DNA of 43,589 nucleotides. Source: Clostridia bacterium. GTDB lineage: Bacteria; Bacillota; Clostridia; Oscillospirales; CAG-272. The stretch is from assembly GCA_017621755.1 (NCBI GenBank), contig JAGASL010000056.1, positions 1 through 43,589 on the forward strand, written 5' to 3'. The translations under genes and the position numbers were made by a program. Of the stretch, positions 43,573-43,589 are shown piece after piece (the stretch's first letter is position 1; each line of letters starts with the position of its first letter). The notes under the pieces are model-generated. The model saw only the letters and a program-made list of their open reading frames with translations. It was not told where the DNA came from and searched no databases.

Positions 43573-43589
43573 ATGATAAAGCATAGCAA

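Noticed and set aside
42909..43589. A minus-strand frame running off the right edge
   Set aside because: It crosses the esterase coding region and the mini-hairpin array; the translated array is not a plausible protein, since unit lengths break the frame.

Overview
The window is a gene-dense, GC-rich stretch of a bacterial chromosome. It most likely comes from an uncultured member of the Clostridia (Bacillota), probably gut-associated. The clues are AGGAGG-type ribosome sites, consensus sigma-A promoters, an AddAB (not RecBCD) recombination pair, ECF-type vitamin transporters, a cobalamin riboswitch, many lipoprotein signals and GldG/DUF4340-type ABC exporters. The taxon is inferred from gene families and gene style only. 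I saw no rRNA, tRNA, CRISPR array, transposase or phage genes.

Layout. 1-781 (minus): a small lipoprotein gene overlapping the 5' part of an alanine racemase gene cut by the window edge. 846-2113 (plus): promoter, cobalamin riboswitch, a DUF4430 lipoprotein and an ECF S component, a likely B12 capture and uptake unit ending in a strong terminator. 2182-6831: truB and addA from a consensus promoter. 7020-15298: a six-gene operon with ABC ATPase, ABC-2 permease, two GldG-like proteins, a DUF4340 protein and a MutS-core ATPase, closed by a bidirectional terminator. 15340-16710 (minus): an FAD dehydrogenase with an attenuator-like leader, diverging from a YccF membrane protein gene. 17383-21804: a zinc-ribbon/Sel1-repeat protein, then argS-yebC. 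21812-28361 (minus): an AGCS amino-acid/sodium symporter and a five-gene polysaccharide cluster (two GT2 enzymes, a GT4-like enzyme, an O-antigen ligase-like protein and a pyruvyl transferase-like protein). 28501-35850 (plus): mnmG-uvrB-uvrA-ECF S component. 35815-36951 (minus): UDP-GlcNAc 2-epimerase. 37012-40974 (plus): a response-regulator-like protein translationally coupled to addB. 40982-43421: a secreted SASA-family esterase lipoprotein. 43420-43589: an intergenic block with a long hairpin followed by a regular array of very short hairpins separated by RTGAATT.

How the genes work together. DNA repair is strongly represented: AddA and AddB lie about 31 kb apart, and UvrB and UvrA sit together. 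The polysaccharide genes plus the epimerase (UDP-ManNAc supply) point to a surface glycan. The B12 unit and the second ECF S component depend on an energising module encoded outside the window. The least explained items are the MutS-like ATPase in the ABC-2/GldG operon, the degenerate-receiver regulator fused translationally to addB, the leader of the FAD enzyme, the mini-hairpin array at the right edge, and a codon-context pattern in which the otherwise uncommon TTA codon is repeatedly placed directly before GAN codons.
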